Assembly: GCA_030528645.1 (NCBI GenBank)
Contig: JAUMYM010000001.1
Coordinates: 122,257 to 186,256, forward strand
Length of the DNA stretch: 64,000 nucleotides
Direction of reading: 5' to 3'
DNA from: Erysipelotrichaceae bacterium
GTDB lineage: Bacteria; Bacillota_I; Bacilli_A; Erysipelotrichales; Erysipelotrichaceae
A model generated the notes under the pieces. That model saw only the letters and a list, made by a program, of their open reading frames with translations, was not told the DNA's origin and searched no databases. The position numbers were made by a program, and so were the translations under genes. The first letter of the stretch is position 1; every line of letters begins with the position of its first letter. Below are positions 25,879 through 35,452 of the stretch, one piece after another.

Positions 25879-28800
25879 TTATCTTTGATACTTTTTCTTT
25901 AAGACAAATGCCACCGCAACAAGAGAAACTAGACCCATAACAACGTATAACATAGTATTTGTTGTATCTCCAGTCTTAGGAATTGATGTGCTTTGTTTTA
26001 CTACACACATCTTTTTAACATCATCCCATACTTTACCCTGTTGTTCACATTCTCCAAGTTTCTTTTCTACTTGTACCGATGCAGAAGGAGCATTTGGTTT
26101 TAAAGGAGCTGCTTTATATACCAATGCATACATAGATAAGTGTGTTGTTTTAAATGTAACACTTTGTTCATCCTGCGCTACAATTGGATACTTGCCATCT
26201 TCCACTTGTCCTAAATCATTAATATAATGCACAGAAGCTACATGACCACTACGATTCTTCTTAACCGTAACAGTAATATCGGTATCTACAACCTCAACCT
26301 TAACACCAGACTTCAATAATTCAATGTCATATACTTCAATGTCTGACGATAAGACCGTCTTAATATCACGCAATAAAGCATCATCCACTAAAACACTCTT
26401 AATTGTATATACATCACTTAAATTTGATGTATTTCCTTGAATTTGAAGAGGCTTCTTCTTCAATTGTTTCATCGCATCTTCTAAGTTTACTAACGCCAAT
26501 AACACATCAAATTTCTTTGCATTTGTTGCTAAAGAGACTTCTTGTGCCTTAGCTATCTTAGCTTCCAGATTTGCATAAGAATCCTTGCTATACAATTCTT
26601 TCCACTCATCAAGACGACTTGCTTCTTCAACCTTCTTATCAAGGGCAGTTTTATCTACCGGATTACTTGGTGCTTCTTGATACGTTGTTAAACGAATTTC
26701 AGATGCAGAAGAAAATTGATTTTGAGCACGTTCCCCACTTGTTAATGTAGGTACTAATTTAACATCTACAACATTTTGAATTTCAGGAAGTGGTAACAAT
26801 GTCCATCCCTTTTCTTTTAATGTAAATGGTCCATATTCCACATAATCCCCATCACCATCCGTTTTCACTAAAACCTTGGCTTTTAAAATACGTCCATTTC
26901 TACTTTGATCTACACGTTGTAAAACCCTTACTCCATTTACAAGTGTCGGTTCACTTAAGTGCATATTTACCCAATGCGTAGAAATGTCACTAGCTGTCCA
27001 GTTTGTATGCCATTTACTTGATGTATCATTATCAAAGGCAAATTTAATGACACCTTCCTTATAGGATTGTGCTACACTACTTTTTTCTTCATTACCGGCG
27101 GTTGCTGTAATTTTACTTAACGGAATATCGTTAGCAGGGTTGCTGTCAATATCCTGACGCTCTGTTTCCATTCTTAATAATAACGCCACTAATGTGTTAT
27201 ATGCTTTTTTATATGCTTCCGGATTTTTTACATCTTTTTCCAATAATAAACGTGCATAATCACGAGCATCTTCAAATTTTTTATACAACGCACGATCGTA
27301 CAACGAAGGATCTTGATTCATTACTTCCGGTGAAGCTAATAACTCTCTTAGTTTTTGTTCATCAACAACTTCATCCATACGTTCAATTACAACGTTATCA
27401 ATAACTAAATCTTTATAACCACTAAAATTAATGCGATTTCCATCATAACGTGGATTTAACCCACGAATATTTTCTCTTACATTTGTAGAATAAATACCAA
27501 ACCATGTTTGACCGGTTTCATCCCCAATAATTTCAACTTCAAATTTGCCATCTTGATCTTTTCCCATATGCGTTTGTAATGGATAAATCTTTTTGGCTTG
27601 ACTGAATTCACCGCTACCTACTATTACAGCATATGTATTATCACTACCTGCTTGATAATCAAAAGTTACACGATATTTTTCGCCTACTTCAAAGCGGAAT
27701 GTTTGAGGAATTGTTTGGAACGCTAATCGTGAACGTCCTGTTAATCCATTTACTTTTACAGACCAATTACCATCTAATACATCATCCATCTCTTTTACAT
27801 CCCAACCGGCTTGTGTGTATGGAGCATGTAATTCCGATAAGTGGATACGATTGTCTTCAACATTTTCGATTGAACCTATTACAAACGGATAAATTCCCTG
27901 TACATTATGCTCAAAGTCTTGTGTAAATTTCACAATTTCCCCTTGTTCATTGTACTCAATATTCTTAGCTTCATTTTCAACAATACGAATATCATCAAAA
28001 TATGTATCACCATCCCCGGCTGCACGACTCAATTGCAATGTCGCTTTCCCGCTTGCATCTGTTGTAAAGTAAACATACATATTTTGGAAATAACTTGTAC
28101 CATCAACCGTTGCACTATTTGTACTATGAGTATAAGCCTTAACATAGTTTTTCGCAATAGAACGTGTTGTGTAATTAGAATTTACTTCTTTCCCATCTAC
28201 AAAAACACTTAACTTAGCCACTTGATCACTACGATTATCTACACCAATCAATACGGCATATTGTGTATTTGGCTTTAAGTCCGTTAATTCTTGCATCAAT
28301 GTTGCTTCTCCGCTTAATTTCAACATCGGATTACTATGTTGACTTTTCGCAATCGAAGCGTGTTGTGGGTTGGTAATCTTCCAATGATCTAAATTGCCAC
28401 TATTAAATCCGGCATCTACAATATGCATACCTTCACTCCAACGGAATTCCAGTTGCCCTTGTTCTTCTTTATAAAGTACATAAGGAACCTCAGATTCTGC
28501 ATCCAAGATGACTAAACCATTGTTTACTACAACATCTTTGACAAATTCTTTACCAAGTGAAGTTAATTTATAAAGTTTTACTTTGCTTACCGATTTCCAG
28601 CTTTCCGGAAGTTCCCATTGAGATTCGCCACCTCGTGTATTCCAGTGATATAATTTTTCATTTCTATCTTCAACCAATTGACCATCTACGCGATCCCAAT
28701 TCCAAGGAATTAAGTATTTTTCAGTTCCCAATTCCTCTTTATTTTGAATTTGTTGGTTGTTACGTGCTCCTGAAGAAGGAGCTCCTTCCGCAATCACTTT

Positions 28801-31800
28801 ACCATTTAAAATCATTGTTCTGTGACGATAATCTTCACTTGTTGGATCATCACTCTTACGAATCAACTCTAAAGTATTTCCATAATCATCTTTTAAAACC
28901 ACACGCATTTCCGGTGTCCATGCATAAGGAATCATGTCATATCGATTTGCACTATTATTCCAGATACGTAAATAACTTTGGAATGTTTGCCCTTCTTGCC
29001 ACTCTACCACTTTAAAGTGTTGTATAAATTTTGTTGTTACATTATGAGTATAAAGATTTGTAATATAGCTATCGTAATCGTTACGTCCTTGCCAACCTTC
29101 AAAATCTTTCATATTATATCCACCCAATAACGGTGCCATCGCCGCACCACCATAAGCCGGATAATCTCCTACCCATGAATCCTTTTGATGGTTACGTAAG
29201 AAACGCATAACAGTGCTATTTTCCCCTTTTAAGGCATAACCACCATATGTTAAATCGGTAGCCCAGTGTTGGAATGTAGAATCATATTCATTGGCAGATC
29301 CCCATTCCGTTGTCATGCGCCAACCGTTGTCATTTATTTCTTTTGATAGTTTACGTGTTTGCCAAGAGTCATCGCTACCACCTGTTTGATTCCCCCAAAT
29401 ATCCACATAAACAAAATCCATGTTATCGCCTACTTTTTCCTTTAAGGCATCAAAACGTTCCTTACGATTTCCGGTAGCAAGATCATATACACTATCCAAC
29501 CCTACCCCTTGATCAATCCAGTTCCAACCATAACGAAGATTCCCACGAGCATCTCTACGTACAGAATCATCTGTAAAGGCTTGTGCTTCCGGATACATTT
29601 CACCCGCATTAACATGGATACCAAAACGAGCTCCTAATGATTTTCCATTTTCCATCAAGAAATTCATATCCTTGGCACCACCAATACGCATACCGATATT
29701 GGCATAATCAGGGTGACCGGAATCATGACCTTCACTACCATATCCTTTTAATAAGACAGATTGACCTAACCCATCTGTATGTAAAGCTACACGTTTTACA
29801 TTATCTAGAGTTACTAAGAATGGATTTTGTGCTTGTCCTCCAAAGTTCATTGCAATACGCCATGCCACCAATTCGGGAACCTCTTCACTTTTATAAGGAT
29901 TATTCATAATCTTTCTAAAAGCAATAGCTCCATCTTGCCAGTTAATTACGGGATCATCATTGCGATTACCGGTAATAATTATTTTTGTTTTCGGCATTTC
30001 TGTTTCGGGAATTACAAAACGACGATTGTGAGAATCCGTTACCACACGATGATAATACCACTTTGCACTTGATAGCCCCAAAGTAGTATACTCTGCTTTT
30101 TTCGTCGTATTTGCAACAACTCGAGTATTATGGCTTCCACCACTTACTCCTGCATACTTCGCACGACCTTCATGTTCGGAATTACTCCATAAACTTGCAC
30201 TTAATTCATGATTGGAAATAAAGGCATACATATAATCAAGTTGATTCAACGATGAGTCAAGTTCAAGCTCATAATATTCATCCCCACTTGTAATGGTTTT
30301 TGATGACATCGTTGCCCCTTTTAAATTCGCTTGTTGTTGATTGCTACGAATCGAAATTAAATAATGATTAGGAATTTCAATGGTTTGTATCGGATAACCG
30401 TCTACACCATTATCCAAATGATTTACAATATCTACAATTTCAAATGACAAAACATCTTTATCTACAGCCAATTGTGCTTTAATCGTTGCATCAACATGAG
30501 TTCCTGCAACCTTCATAGTATAAAGAGCAGTATTTTCTTTTAAATCTAATGTAACATCTTGCGGTTGCAATGTAATATCTTGATCATTGATACGAATGAC
30601 ACGTATCACATCTTCTTGCCCATAGAAGACCTTATCTTTTAAGTCGCCTTCTTTTAACTCATATTTGATAACCCTTGGGAAATCATTGGCAATTTCAACA
30701 TCCATAAAAGAACTATGAAGTTTACTTGTCTGTGACACAGCTTCTTTCTGCAACACAACCACTTCATTCAATATTAGATCTTCATCAAGTACATGAAAAC
30801 TCTTTGTTAAAGGTACATAACCATCTTTTCGAAACGTTACTTCATGTTCACGGTTAGCCGGTAAACTTAAACTGAACTCTCCTTGATTACTTGTTGTCAC
30901 CTTAGTAGATTGCACTGAAACCTCAACAAGCTCTAAAGGCTCTTGCTGTTCATTTACAACCTTACCACTTAACATATGTGTTTCTTCAGCTACAGCTTCT
31001 TCTTTTAAATATACATCCGTAACCTCAGAACCCCATGAACCTGCCTTCATAGCAATTTGATTTGTTAATTCTGCAATTTCTGAGAAATCTTCATTCTCAA
31101 ACACCACTTCATCATCCAACTTTAAAGTAGCTTGTTTTTCAGCATTCCAAGAAATTGTAATTTTTACCTCTGTATTTGCAACAGGTTTCTCTTTACGATC
31201 TTGTGTATAGTACGGATTTCCCGGTGCTCCATACTTTTGCCAATACCATCCTGCAGCATCGTAACCAAAAAAAATCCCACTTCCGGGATTTTTATACCCT
31301 AAATAAAATCCAAAGCGATTTCCATTCTCTTGTAATGTTTTAAAAATAACCTCGAATGATCCGGGCTCATTAAAATTAAATTCTTTATTTGACACAAAAA
31401 CTGCCGGATACTCACTTGCATTACTTTCGCTATTTCCATTTCTTGAAGAAGATTTAAAATGAATCCATGAATCCTGTTTTTCTAATATTTCTTCTCCTTT
31501 TTGTGTTATAGCATCTATCATCCAACTCCCTATCGCTATCGGTTGATTTTCCACTGTTGCCTCAGAAGAATCTTCTTCAATAGGTAAACTATCTTCAGGA
31601 TTGACTGTTGTTTCGGTATTCGCAATTTCTTCATTAGTTGTTTCTACTTCCACTACAGTAGTTTCTTCCTTGTTTATTTCTACTGTTGTTTCTTCGTCCG
31701 TTGTGTTTTCGGCGTGCGTATTATTTCCTTCTTCAGCATACGCAACATAGCCATAATGATGCACTATGCTCAATGTTAAAAATGCCGACAACATCAAAGA

Positions 31801-31827
31801 AACTACTTTTTTTATTGTCTTTTTCAT
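25879..31827 (-). CDS. Cell-wall-anchored GH101 endo-alpha-N-acetylgalactosaminidase
   Basis: The 1982-residue protein begins with a signal peptide (residues 1-32) and a Thr/Glu-rich linker (32-90). A carbohydrate-binding-like region, a carboxypeptidase regulatory-like domain (about 285-350) and the GH101 core follow. The nucleophile Asp lies in FVYVDIWGN near residue 808 and the acid/base Glu in MTTEWGSANEYD near residue 840, a separation of 32 as in pneumococcal SpGH101. Downstream come discoidin/CBM domains, a FIVAR-like helical segment (about 1770-1830) and a sorting signal SIPKTGD, a hydrophobic helix and KKKYQR. GH101 enzymes remove the intact core-1 disaccharide from O-glycosylated mucins. 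A cre-like box precedes the gene. Function is strongly supported; exact domain borders are approximate. Confidence 0.95.
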   Translation of the reverse strand: MKKTIKKVVSLMLSAFLTLSIVHHYGYVAYAEEGNNTHAENTTDEETTVEINKEETTVVEVETTNEEIANTETTVNPEDSLPIEEDSSEATVENQPIAIGSWMIDAITQKGEEILEKQDSWIHFKSSSRNGNSESNASEYPAVFVSNKEFNFNEPGSFEVIFKTLQENGNRFGFYLGYKNPGSGIFFGYDAAGWYWQKYGAPGNPYYTQDRKEKPVANTEVKITISWNAEKQATLKLDDEVVFENEDFSEIAELTNQIAMKAGSWGSEVTDVYLKEEAVAEETHMLSGKVVNEQQEPLELVEVSVQSTKVTTSNQGEFSLSLPANREHEVTFRKDGYVPLTKSFHVLDEDLILNEVVVLQKEAVSQTSKLHSSFMDVEIANDFPRVIKYELKEGDLKDKVFYGQEDVIRVIRINDQDITLQPQDVTLDLKENTALYTMKVAGTHVDATIKAQLAVDKDVLSFEIVDIVNHLDNGVDGYPIQTIEIPNHYLISIRSNQQQANLKGATMSSKTITSGDEYYELELDSSLNQLDYMYAFISNHELSASLWSNSEHEGRAKYAGVSGGSHNTRVVANTTKKAEYTTLGLSSAKWYYHRVVTDSHNRRFVIPETEMPKTKIIITGNRNDDPVINWQDGAIAFRKIMNNPYKSEEVPELVAWRIAMNFGGQAQNPFLVTLDNVKRVALHTDGLGQSVLLKGYGSEGHDSGHPDYANIGMRIGGAKDMNFLMENGKSLGARFGIHVNAGEMYPEAQAFTDDSVRRDARGNLRYGWNWIDQGVGLDSVYDLATGNRKERFDALKEKVGDNMDFVYVDIWGNQTGGSDDSWQTRKLSKEINDNGWRMTTEWGSANEYDSTFQHWATDLTYGGYALKGENSTVMRFLRNHQKDSWVGDYPAYGGAAMAPLLGGYNMKDFEGWQGRNDYDSYITNLYTHNVTTKFIQHFKVVEWQEGQTFQSYLRIWNNSANRYDMIPYAWTPEMRVVLKDDYGNTLELIRKSDDPTSEDYRHRTMILNGKVIAEGAPSSGARNNQQIQNKEELGTEKYLIPWNWDRVDGQLVEDRNEKLYHWNTRGGESQWELPESWKSVSKVKLYKLTSLGKEFVKDVVVNNGLVILDAESEVPYVLYKEEQGQLEFRWSEGMHIVDAGFNSGNLDHWKITNPQHASIAKSQHSNPMLKLSGEATLMQELTDLKPNTQYAVLIGVDNRSDQVAKLSVFVDGKEVNSNYTTRSIAKNYVKAYTHSTNSATVDGTSYFQNMYVYFTTDASGKATLQLSRAAGDGDTYFDDIRIVENEAKNIEYNEQGEIVKFTQDFEHNVQGIYPFVIGSIENVEDNRIHLSELHAPYTQAGWDVKEMDDVLDGNWSVKVNGLTGRSRLAFQTIPQTFRFEVGEKYRVTFDYQAGSDNTYAVIVGSGEFSQAKKIYPLQTHMGKDQDGKFEVEIIGDETGQTWFGIYSTNVRENIRGLNPRYDGNRINFSGYKDLVIDNVVIERMDEVVDEQKLRELLASPEVMNQDPSLYDRALYKKFEDARDYARLLLEKDVKNPEAYKKAYNTLVALLLRMETERQDIDSNPANDIPLSKITATAGNEEKSSVAQSYKEGVIKFAFDNDTSSKWHTNWTASDISTHWVNMHLSEPTLVNGVRVLQRVDQSRNGRILKAKVLVKTDGDGDYVEYGPFTLKEKGWTLLPLPEIQNVVDVKLVPTLTSGERAQNQFSSASEIRLTTYQEAPSNPVDKTALDKKVEEASRLDEWKELYSKDSYANLEAKIAKAQEVSLATNAKKFDVLLALVNLEDAMKQLKKKPLQIQGNTSNLSDVYTIKSVLVDDALLRDIKTVLSSDIEVYDIELLKSGVKVEVVDTDITVTVKKNRSGHVASVHYINDLGQVEDGKYPIVAQDEQSVTFKTTHLSMYALVYKAAPLKPNAPSASVQVEKKLGECEQQGKVWDDVKKMCVVKQSTSIPKTGDTTNTMLYVVMGLVSLVAVAFVLKKKYQR

Positions 31828-31843
31828 CTACTTTCCCTTTCTT

Positions 31844-31857
31844 TTAAACCGCTTACA
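31844..31857 (-). promoter_or_regulatory. cre-like box upstream of the GH101 gene
   Basis: On the minus strand TGTAAGCGGTTTAA fits the cre consensus at 12 of 14 positions. It lies only 17-30 bases before the start codon, between any promoter and the Shine-Dalgarno, where CcpA would act as a roadblock. A possible TTGAAA/TAATAA promoter lies further upstream. Confidence 0.5.
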
Positions 31858-32181
31858 TTTTGTTCGATTCATTTCATTTTTATTTTTTTATTATTATCAC
31901 TCCTTGCATACTTTCAAGCACTACTATTGTATACCAAATAAACTAATAAAATTAGTAAAAAAGTGTTTTTTATTTTAGAGATATTGCTATTGTTTTAAAA
32001 ATTTATTTTAAAATAAAACTATACTTTAAAATCATTAAATTAGAATCGAATCCCTCATAATGACCAAGCAACCACATATATTTTTTTGATTTGTTGTGTT
32101 TTTTACTATTTTTTGTTCTACAATGGAAGTAACAACATGTTTCATACAATTTACAATGATAATAAAAAGAAAGGGGTTTTT
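31858..32181. other. AT-rich intergenic region between GH101 and the ankyrin genes
   Basis: Very AT-rich, with no coding frame I trust. It should hold the divergent promoters of the GH101 gene and of the ankyrin pair. I see no further clear repeat or RNA. Confidence 0.5.
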
Positions 32182-33612
32182 ATGTCCTACAAAGAAATTA
32201 AAAACAAGTATCTTAACAACGACACTCAAGATTTACCCAATCTCTACAATCAAGCAACCATGGAAGATATTGATGACTATAGCGAAGATACTTTGCTACA
32301 TCTAGCAGCTAGCTATGGAGATGCTAGAGCCATTCAACAATTAATTGAAAAAGGCTTTGATGTGAATGCTACAAACTACCAACAAGAACGTCCACTACAC
32401 ACGTTACTAAATCATGCCGATGATTTATCAAAAGAAGCGCTTATGGATTGCTTGAATCAATTGCTTGACCATAAAGCTAGTATTTTACGTAAGAATCGAG
32501 AAGGAAAAACACCAGCTCATATTGCTGCAGAACATTTACAAGCCGACGTACTACAAGCATTTATCGATCGTGGGTTAAAACTAAATCTTACCGATGGTTA
32601 TGAAAACAATTTACTTTGTAGTATTAGCTACAACTATCGTGAAGATCAAAAGGATTTAGATTTGCTTAAAGTGGTTGCTTCTTTAATGGAAGCTGGACTT
32701 GACCCAAAAGAATATAATAGGTTAAGTAAAAATGCCATTGATATCGCAAATGATCGACAAAGTCATTCTTTGTTAGCTGTCTATAATGGTACTTTTAACT
32801 TTGATCAACCGGAAGATAAAACAAGCATATACGCTGGTATGTCTTTGCATAACGCCATTATCAATAAAGACTATAAAGCATTGGAAGAAATTTTAAATGC
32901 TGGTGCCAATGTCAATGAAATTTCACAAGAACCGGATGCTAGTAATAAATTAACACCGTTACAAACTGCTGTTTATTATATCGATTTAAAAGCGGTTGAA
33001 CTATTACTGAAACATCAGGCGGATTGTAACTATAAAAATGAAGAAGGACAAAATTGTCTAGCTGTTTGGCCACGTCACAACGGAGATTTACACGTTCACT
33101 TTGATAACATGAAAGATGTTATAAAAATCTTACAGCTTTTGTATCAATCCGGTTTAAATATTGATGATACCATTGATGAGTTAGGAAACACCGCTTTAAT
33201 TTCTGCATGTAAATACATCAATCGAGCAACCGGCTACAATGGTACAACAATACCAAATCTTTTAATTCAATTCTTAATAAGCAAACATTGTGATGTTAAC
33301 AAAACAAATCTGGAAGGTACAAGTGCTTTGATGCATCTTTGTCAATTTGGCTCATTTTCTCACCAAGAACAAATATTAGAACTTTTAGAAAACGATGCTA
33401 ACGTTTCTTTAGTTGATACATTTGGAAATACAGCTCTTATTTATGCATGTAAAAATAAAGATGCAAAAGCTGCTCGAGAATTTGCATCCTTACTATTTGA
33501 TTTTGATGATCCAAAATTAGAACATCGAAATAACGAAGGACAAAGTGCTTTAGAGATCGCCGTTGCTAACAACAATGAAGCATTAGTAAACTTACTAATT
33601 ATGAAAGGATAA
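32182..33612 (+). CDS. Ankyrin-repeat protein (first of a pair)
   Basis: The 476-residue cytoplasmic protein has no signal peptide or membrane helix. It contains about eight ankyrin repeats, some degenerate: DTLLHLAASYGDARAIQQLIEKGFDVNAT, EGKTPAHIAAEHLQADVLQAFIDRG, TPLQTAVYYIDLKAVELLLKHQADCN, NTALIYACKNKDAKAAREFAS. These repeats mediate protein-protein binding, so partner and function are unknown. I start at 32182, where a Shine-Dalgarno (AAAGGGG) precedes MSYKEIKNKYLNN; the longer frame adds 32 residues that do not look native. The second ankyrin gene starts 3 bases after the stop, so they are co-transcribed. No enzymatic domain is visible in either gene. Confidence 0.88.
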   Translation: MSYKEIKNKYLNNDTQDLPNLYNQATMEDIDDYSEDTLLHLAASYGDARAIQQLIEKGFDVNATNYQQERPLHTLLNHADDLSKEALMDCLNQLLDHKASILRKNREGKTPAHIAAEHLQADVLQAFIDRGLKLNLTDGYENNLLCSISYNYREDQKDLDLLKVVASLMEAGLDPKEYNRLSKNAIDIANDRQSHSLLAVYNGTFNFDQPEDKTSIYAGMSLHNAIINKDYKALEEILNAGANVNEISQEPDASNKLTPLQTAVYYIDLKAVELLLKHQADCNYKNEEGQNCLAVWPRHNGDLHVHFDNMKDVIKILQLLYQSGLNIDDTIDELGNTALISACKYINRATGYNGTTIPNLLIQFLISKHCDVNKTNLEGTSALMHLCQFGSFSHQEQILELLENDANVSLVDTFGNTALIYACKNKDAKAAREFASLLFDFDDPKLEHRNNEGQSALEIAVANNNEALVNLLIMKG

Positions 33613-33615
33613 GAT

Positions 33616-34584
33616 ATGGATAATAATTCAATTTTCTTAAACGCATGTAAAAACGGACAGAAAGGTGTTGTACTTGCCTTTATAAAAAAAGGCGGTATCG
33701 ACTTTAACAAAAAAGACCCTCAAGGTAATACGGCATTGCATTATGCTTGCTTAAAAGGGTTTAAAGACATTGCTGTCACTTTAATTCAATGTGGCAGTGA
33801 TGTTACTTCGACAAACAACGTCAGCATTACCCCTTTACACTATAGTGCAACTAACGGAAATAAAGATATTTTAGCTTTGCTTTTAGAAAAAGGAGCAGAT
33901 ATCAATGCATTAGATGTGGACGGATGCACACCCCTAATGTATGCCATTGATGCTAAAAAGACGGAAAGTGCACGTTTCTTAATCAACCAAAACGCTGATC
34001 TTACTATTCAAGATAACAAAGGACATAAAGCCCTTGATTATGCCTCTGCAAATGGCTTGCGTGATTTATTAGATCTTTTACCTCACTCCAATGATAAAAG
34101 CACCCATGGAAACACCTTATTGCATCAGGCATGCTACAACGAACAAAGTGAAGTTTTAAAGAACCTAGTACAAAAAGAAGATATAGATAAAAATGCTTTA
34201 AATGATGAAGGTTATTCCCCTTTAAACATCGCATGCTTAAAGAACAATCTCTTGATGACAACCATTCTATTAGAAGCAAAAGCAGATCCTAATTTAAAAA
34301 CCCTTCACGGAAATAGCACCTTACACTTTGCTTGCTTCTACGGAAATCCATACATCGTAAAAGCGCTATTAGAACATCAAGCGGATATCAACAGTCAAAA
34401 CGAAAACGGAGAAACTCCATTGATTCTTGCAGCAAGCAAAGGATACAATGACATTGTAAGAATGTTGTTAGAAAACAATGCCAATGCAACTCTAGTTGAT
34501 AACTATCAACAAAATGCCTTATATTATGCTTCTGAAAATGGCTTTACTGAAATTGTAGAACTTTTAATTCCTTATTCGTTATAG
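33616..34584 (+). CDS. Ankyrin-repeat protein (second of a pair)
   Basis: The 322-residue protein is almost entirely ankyrin repeats, about nine: GNTALHYACLKGFKDIAVTLI, TPLHYSATNGNKDILALLLEKG, TPLMYAIDAKKTESARFLI, NTLLHQACYNEQSEVLKNLV, STLHFACFYGNPYIVKALLE, TPLILAASKGYNDIVRMLLE and others. Repeats are more canonical than in the preceding gene. It has a GAAAGGATAAG Shine-Dalgarno region and is followed by a terminator. No signal or membrane sequence is present. A partner protein or a shared cytoplasmic complex with the first ankyrin gene is an inference. Confidence 0.88.
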   Translation: MDNNSIFLNACKNGQKGVVLAFIKKGGIDFNKKDPQGNTALHYACLKGFKDIAVTLIQCGSDVTSTNNVSITPLHYSATNGNKDILALLLEKGADINALDVDGCTPLMYAIDAKKTESARFLINQNADLTIQDNKGHKALDYASANGLRDLLDLLPHSNDKSTHGNTLLHQACYNEQSEVLKNLVQKEDIDKNALNDEGYSPLNIACLKNNLLMTTILLEAKADPNLKTLHGNSTLHFACFYGNPYIVKALLEHQADINSQNENGETPLILAASKGYNDIVRMLLENNANATLVDNYQQNALYYASENGFTEIVELLIPYSL

Positions 34585-34591
34585 AAACAAA

Positions 34592-34621
34592 AAAAGAGCT
34601 GCTATGAAAAGCAGTTCTTTT
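34592..34621 (+). terminator. Terminator of the ankyrin operon
   Basis: An 11-bp stem (AAAAGAGCTGC with GCAGTTCTTTT) is followed by a T-rich tail, directly after the second ankyrin stop codon. Confidence 0.8.
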
Positions 34622-34639
34622 CTATTTTTATTCTTTTCT

Positions 34640-35073
34640 CTATACTCCAAATACACAGAATCGAATTACATCCACCAAAGCGTGTGAACCTATAGCCGAT
34701 AACACATTAATACTACCTAAAAGACCACCCACGATAACAATCAATAATAACGCAATTGCAAAAGAATGTTCCTTTCTTTTATAAAACGATATCCTTTTAG
34801 CACTATGTTTAAAGACGGTCATAGAAGCGATCAATGGTAGTATAGTAAAACAACCCACCATTACATTGGATAACATACAAAGACTTCCTAATACAACTCC
34901 AATAAAGATATGTTGTTTATCTATTGTTCTATAAATCCACAACAACACTATCGTTATTGCATTTAAGACGATAACCCAAGTAAATACTTGATACATCAAC
35001 ATAGATATAGTCCACAGTGCCATAAAAAAAATAACATACTTAAGCGATAGGTATTCTTCTTTGCCATTTGCAT
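34640..35073 (-). CDS. Membrane protein of unknown function, apparent frameshift in a T8 tract
   Basis: The open frame 34640-35140 encodes several hydrophobic helices (LSLKYVIFFMALWTISMLMYQVF onward) but begins at a TTG without a Shine-Dalgarno. A strong AAGGAAG and ATG (35073) lie in another frame, giving MQMAKKNTYRLSMLFF and then a stop. The two frames meet at a run of eight T on the minus strand (A8 at 35024-35031). One extra T would join them into a natural-looking protein of about 145 residues with MALWTISMLMYQ following the N-terminus. The gene is therefore either frameshifted, phase variable or affected by a sequence error. I recognise no family. Confidence 0.6.
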
Positions 35074-35240
35074 GATACTTCCTTTCAAATTTATTTTTTG
35101 TAAAATAAACTTGTATGGTATTATCGATGATAATACCCAACTTTCTCTTCTTTTATTTTATCACTTATAAACAACAAATAAAAGACTACTATTATTTACA
35201 AATATCCCTTATAGTAAAGGTGAACAAAGGAGTGGTATCA

Positions 35241-35412
35241 ATGAAATTTAACATCTCTAAAATTAAGAATGGAGACAGAGTAGCTTAAGATAATAACTTG
35301 TTATCTTATATTAATGGTGCATTTGATATTCTGTATTCCAATACAAGTGATTTTCGATAATTTGACAATACCTATTGAGCAAATACAGGATATTAGTATA
35401 ATAAGAATTTAA
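35241..35412 (+). pseudogene. Decayed small gene, possibly PH-like
   Basis: A good Shine-Dalgarno (AAAGGAG) and ATG at 35241 give MKFNISKIKNGDRVA and then a stop (TAA, 35286-35288). The same frame continues DNNLLSYINGAFDILYSNTSDF to a second stop (35358-35360). A +1 frame then gives DNLTIPIEQIQDISIIRI. The pieces read as one protein broken by a nonsense mutation and a frameshift, and the last segment resembles a strand of a bacterial PH domain. Alternatively the 15-codon ORF is a real mini-ORF, since an 8-bp stem-loop covers its stop codon (35286-35308). The rest of 35141-35478 shows nothing else besides a terminator. Confidence 0.4.
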
Positions 35413-35452
35413 TTGATTTGTTAATCATTAGATAAATATCCTCTTATTAAAC

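Noticed and set aside
25988-30072. Several plus-strand open frames of 70-152 codons opposite the GH101 gene
   Set aside because: Low-complexity translations, no Shine-Dalgarno or family pattern; they are complements of the long real gene.
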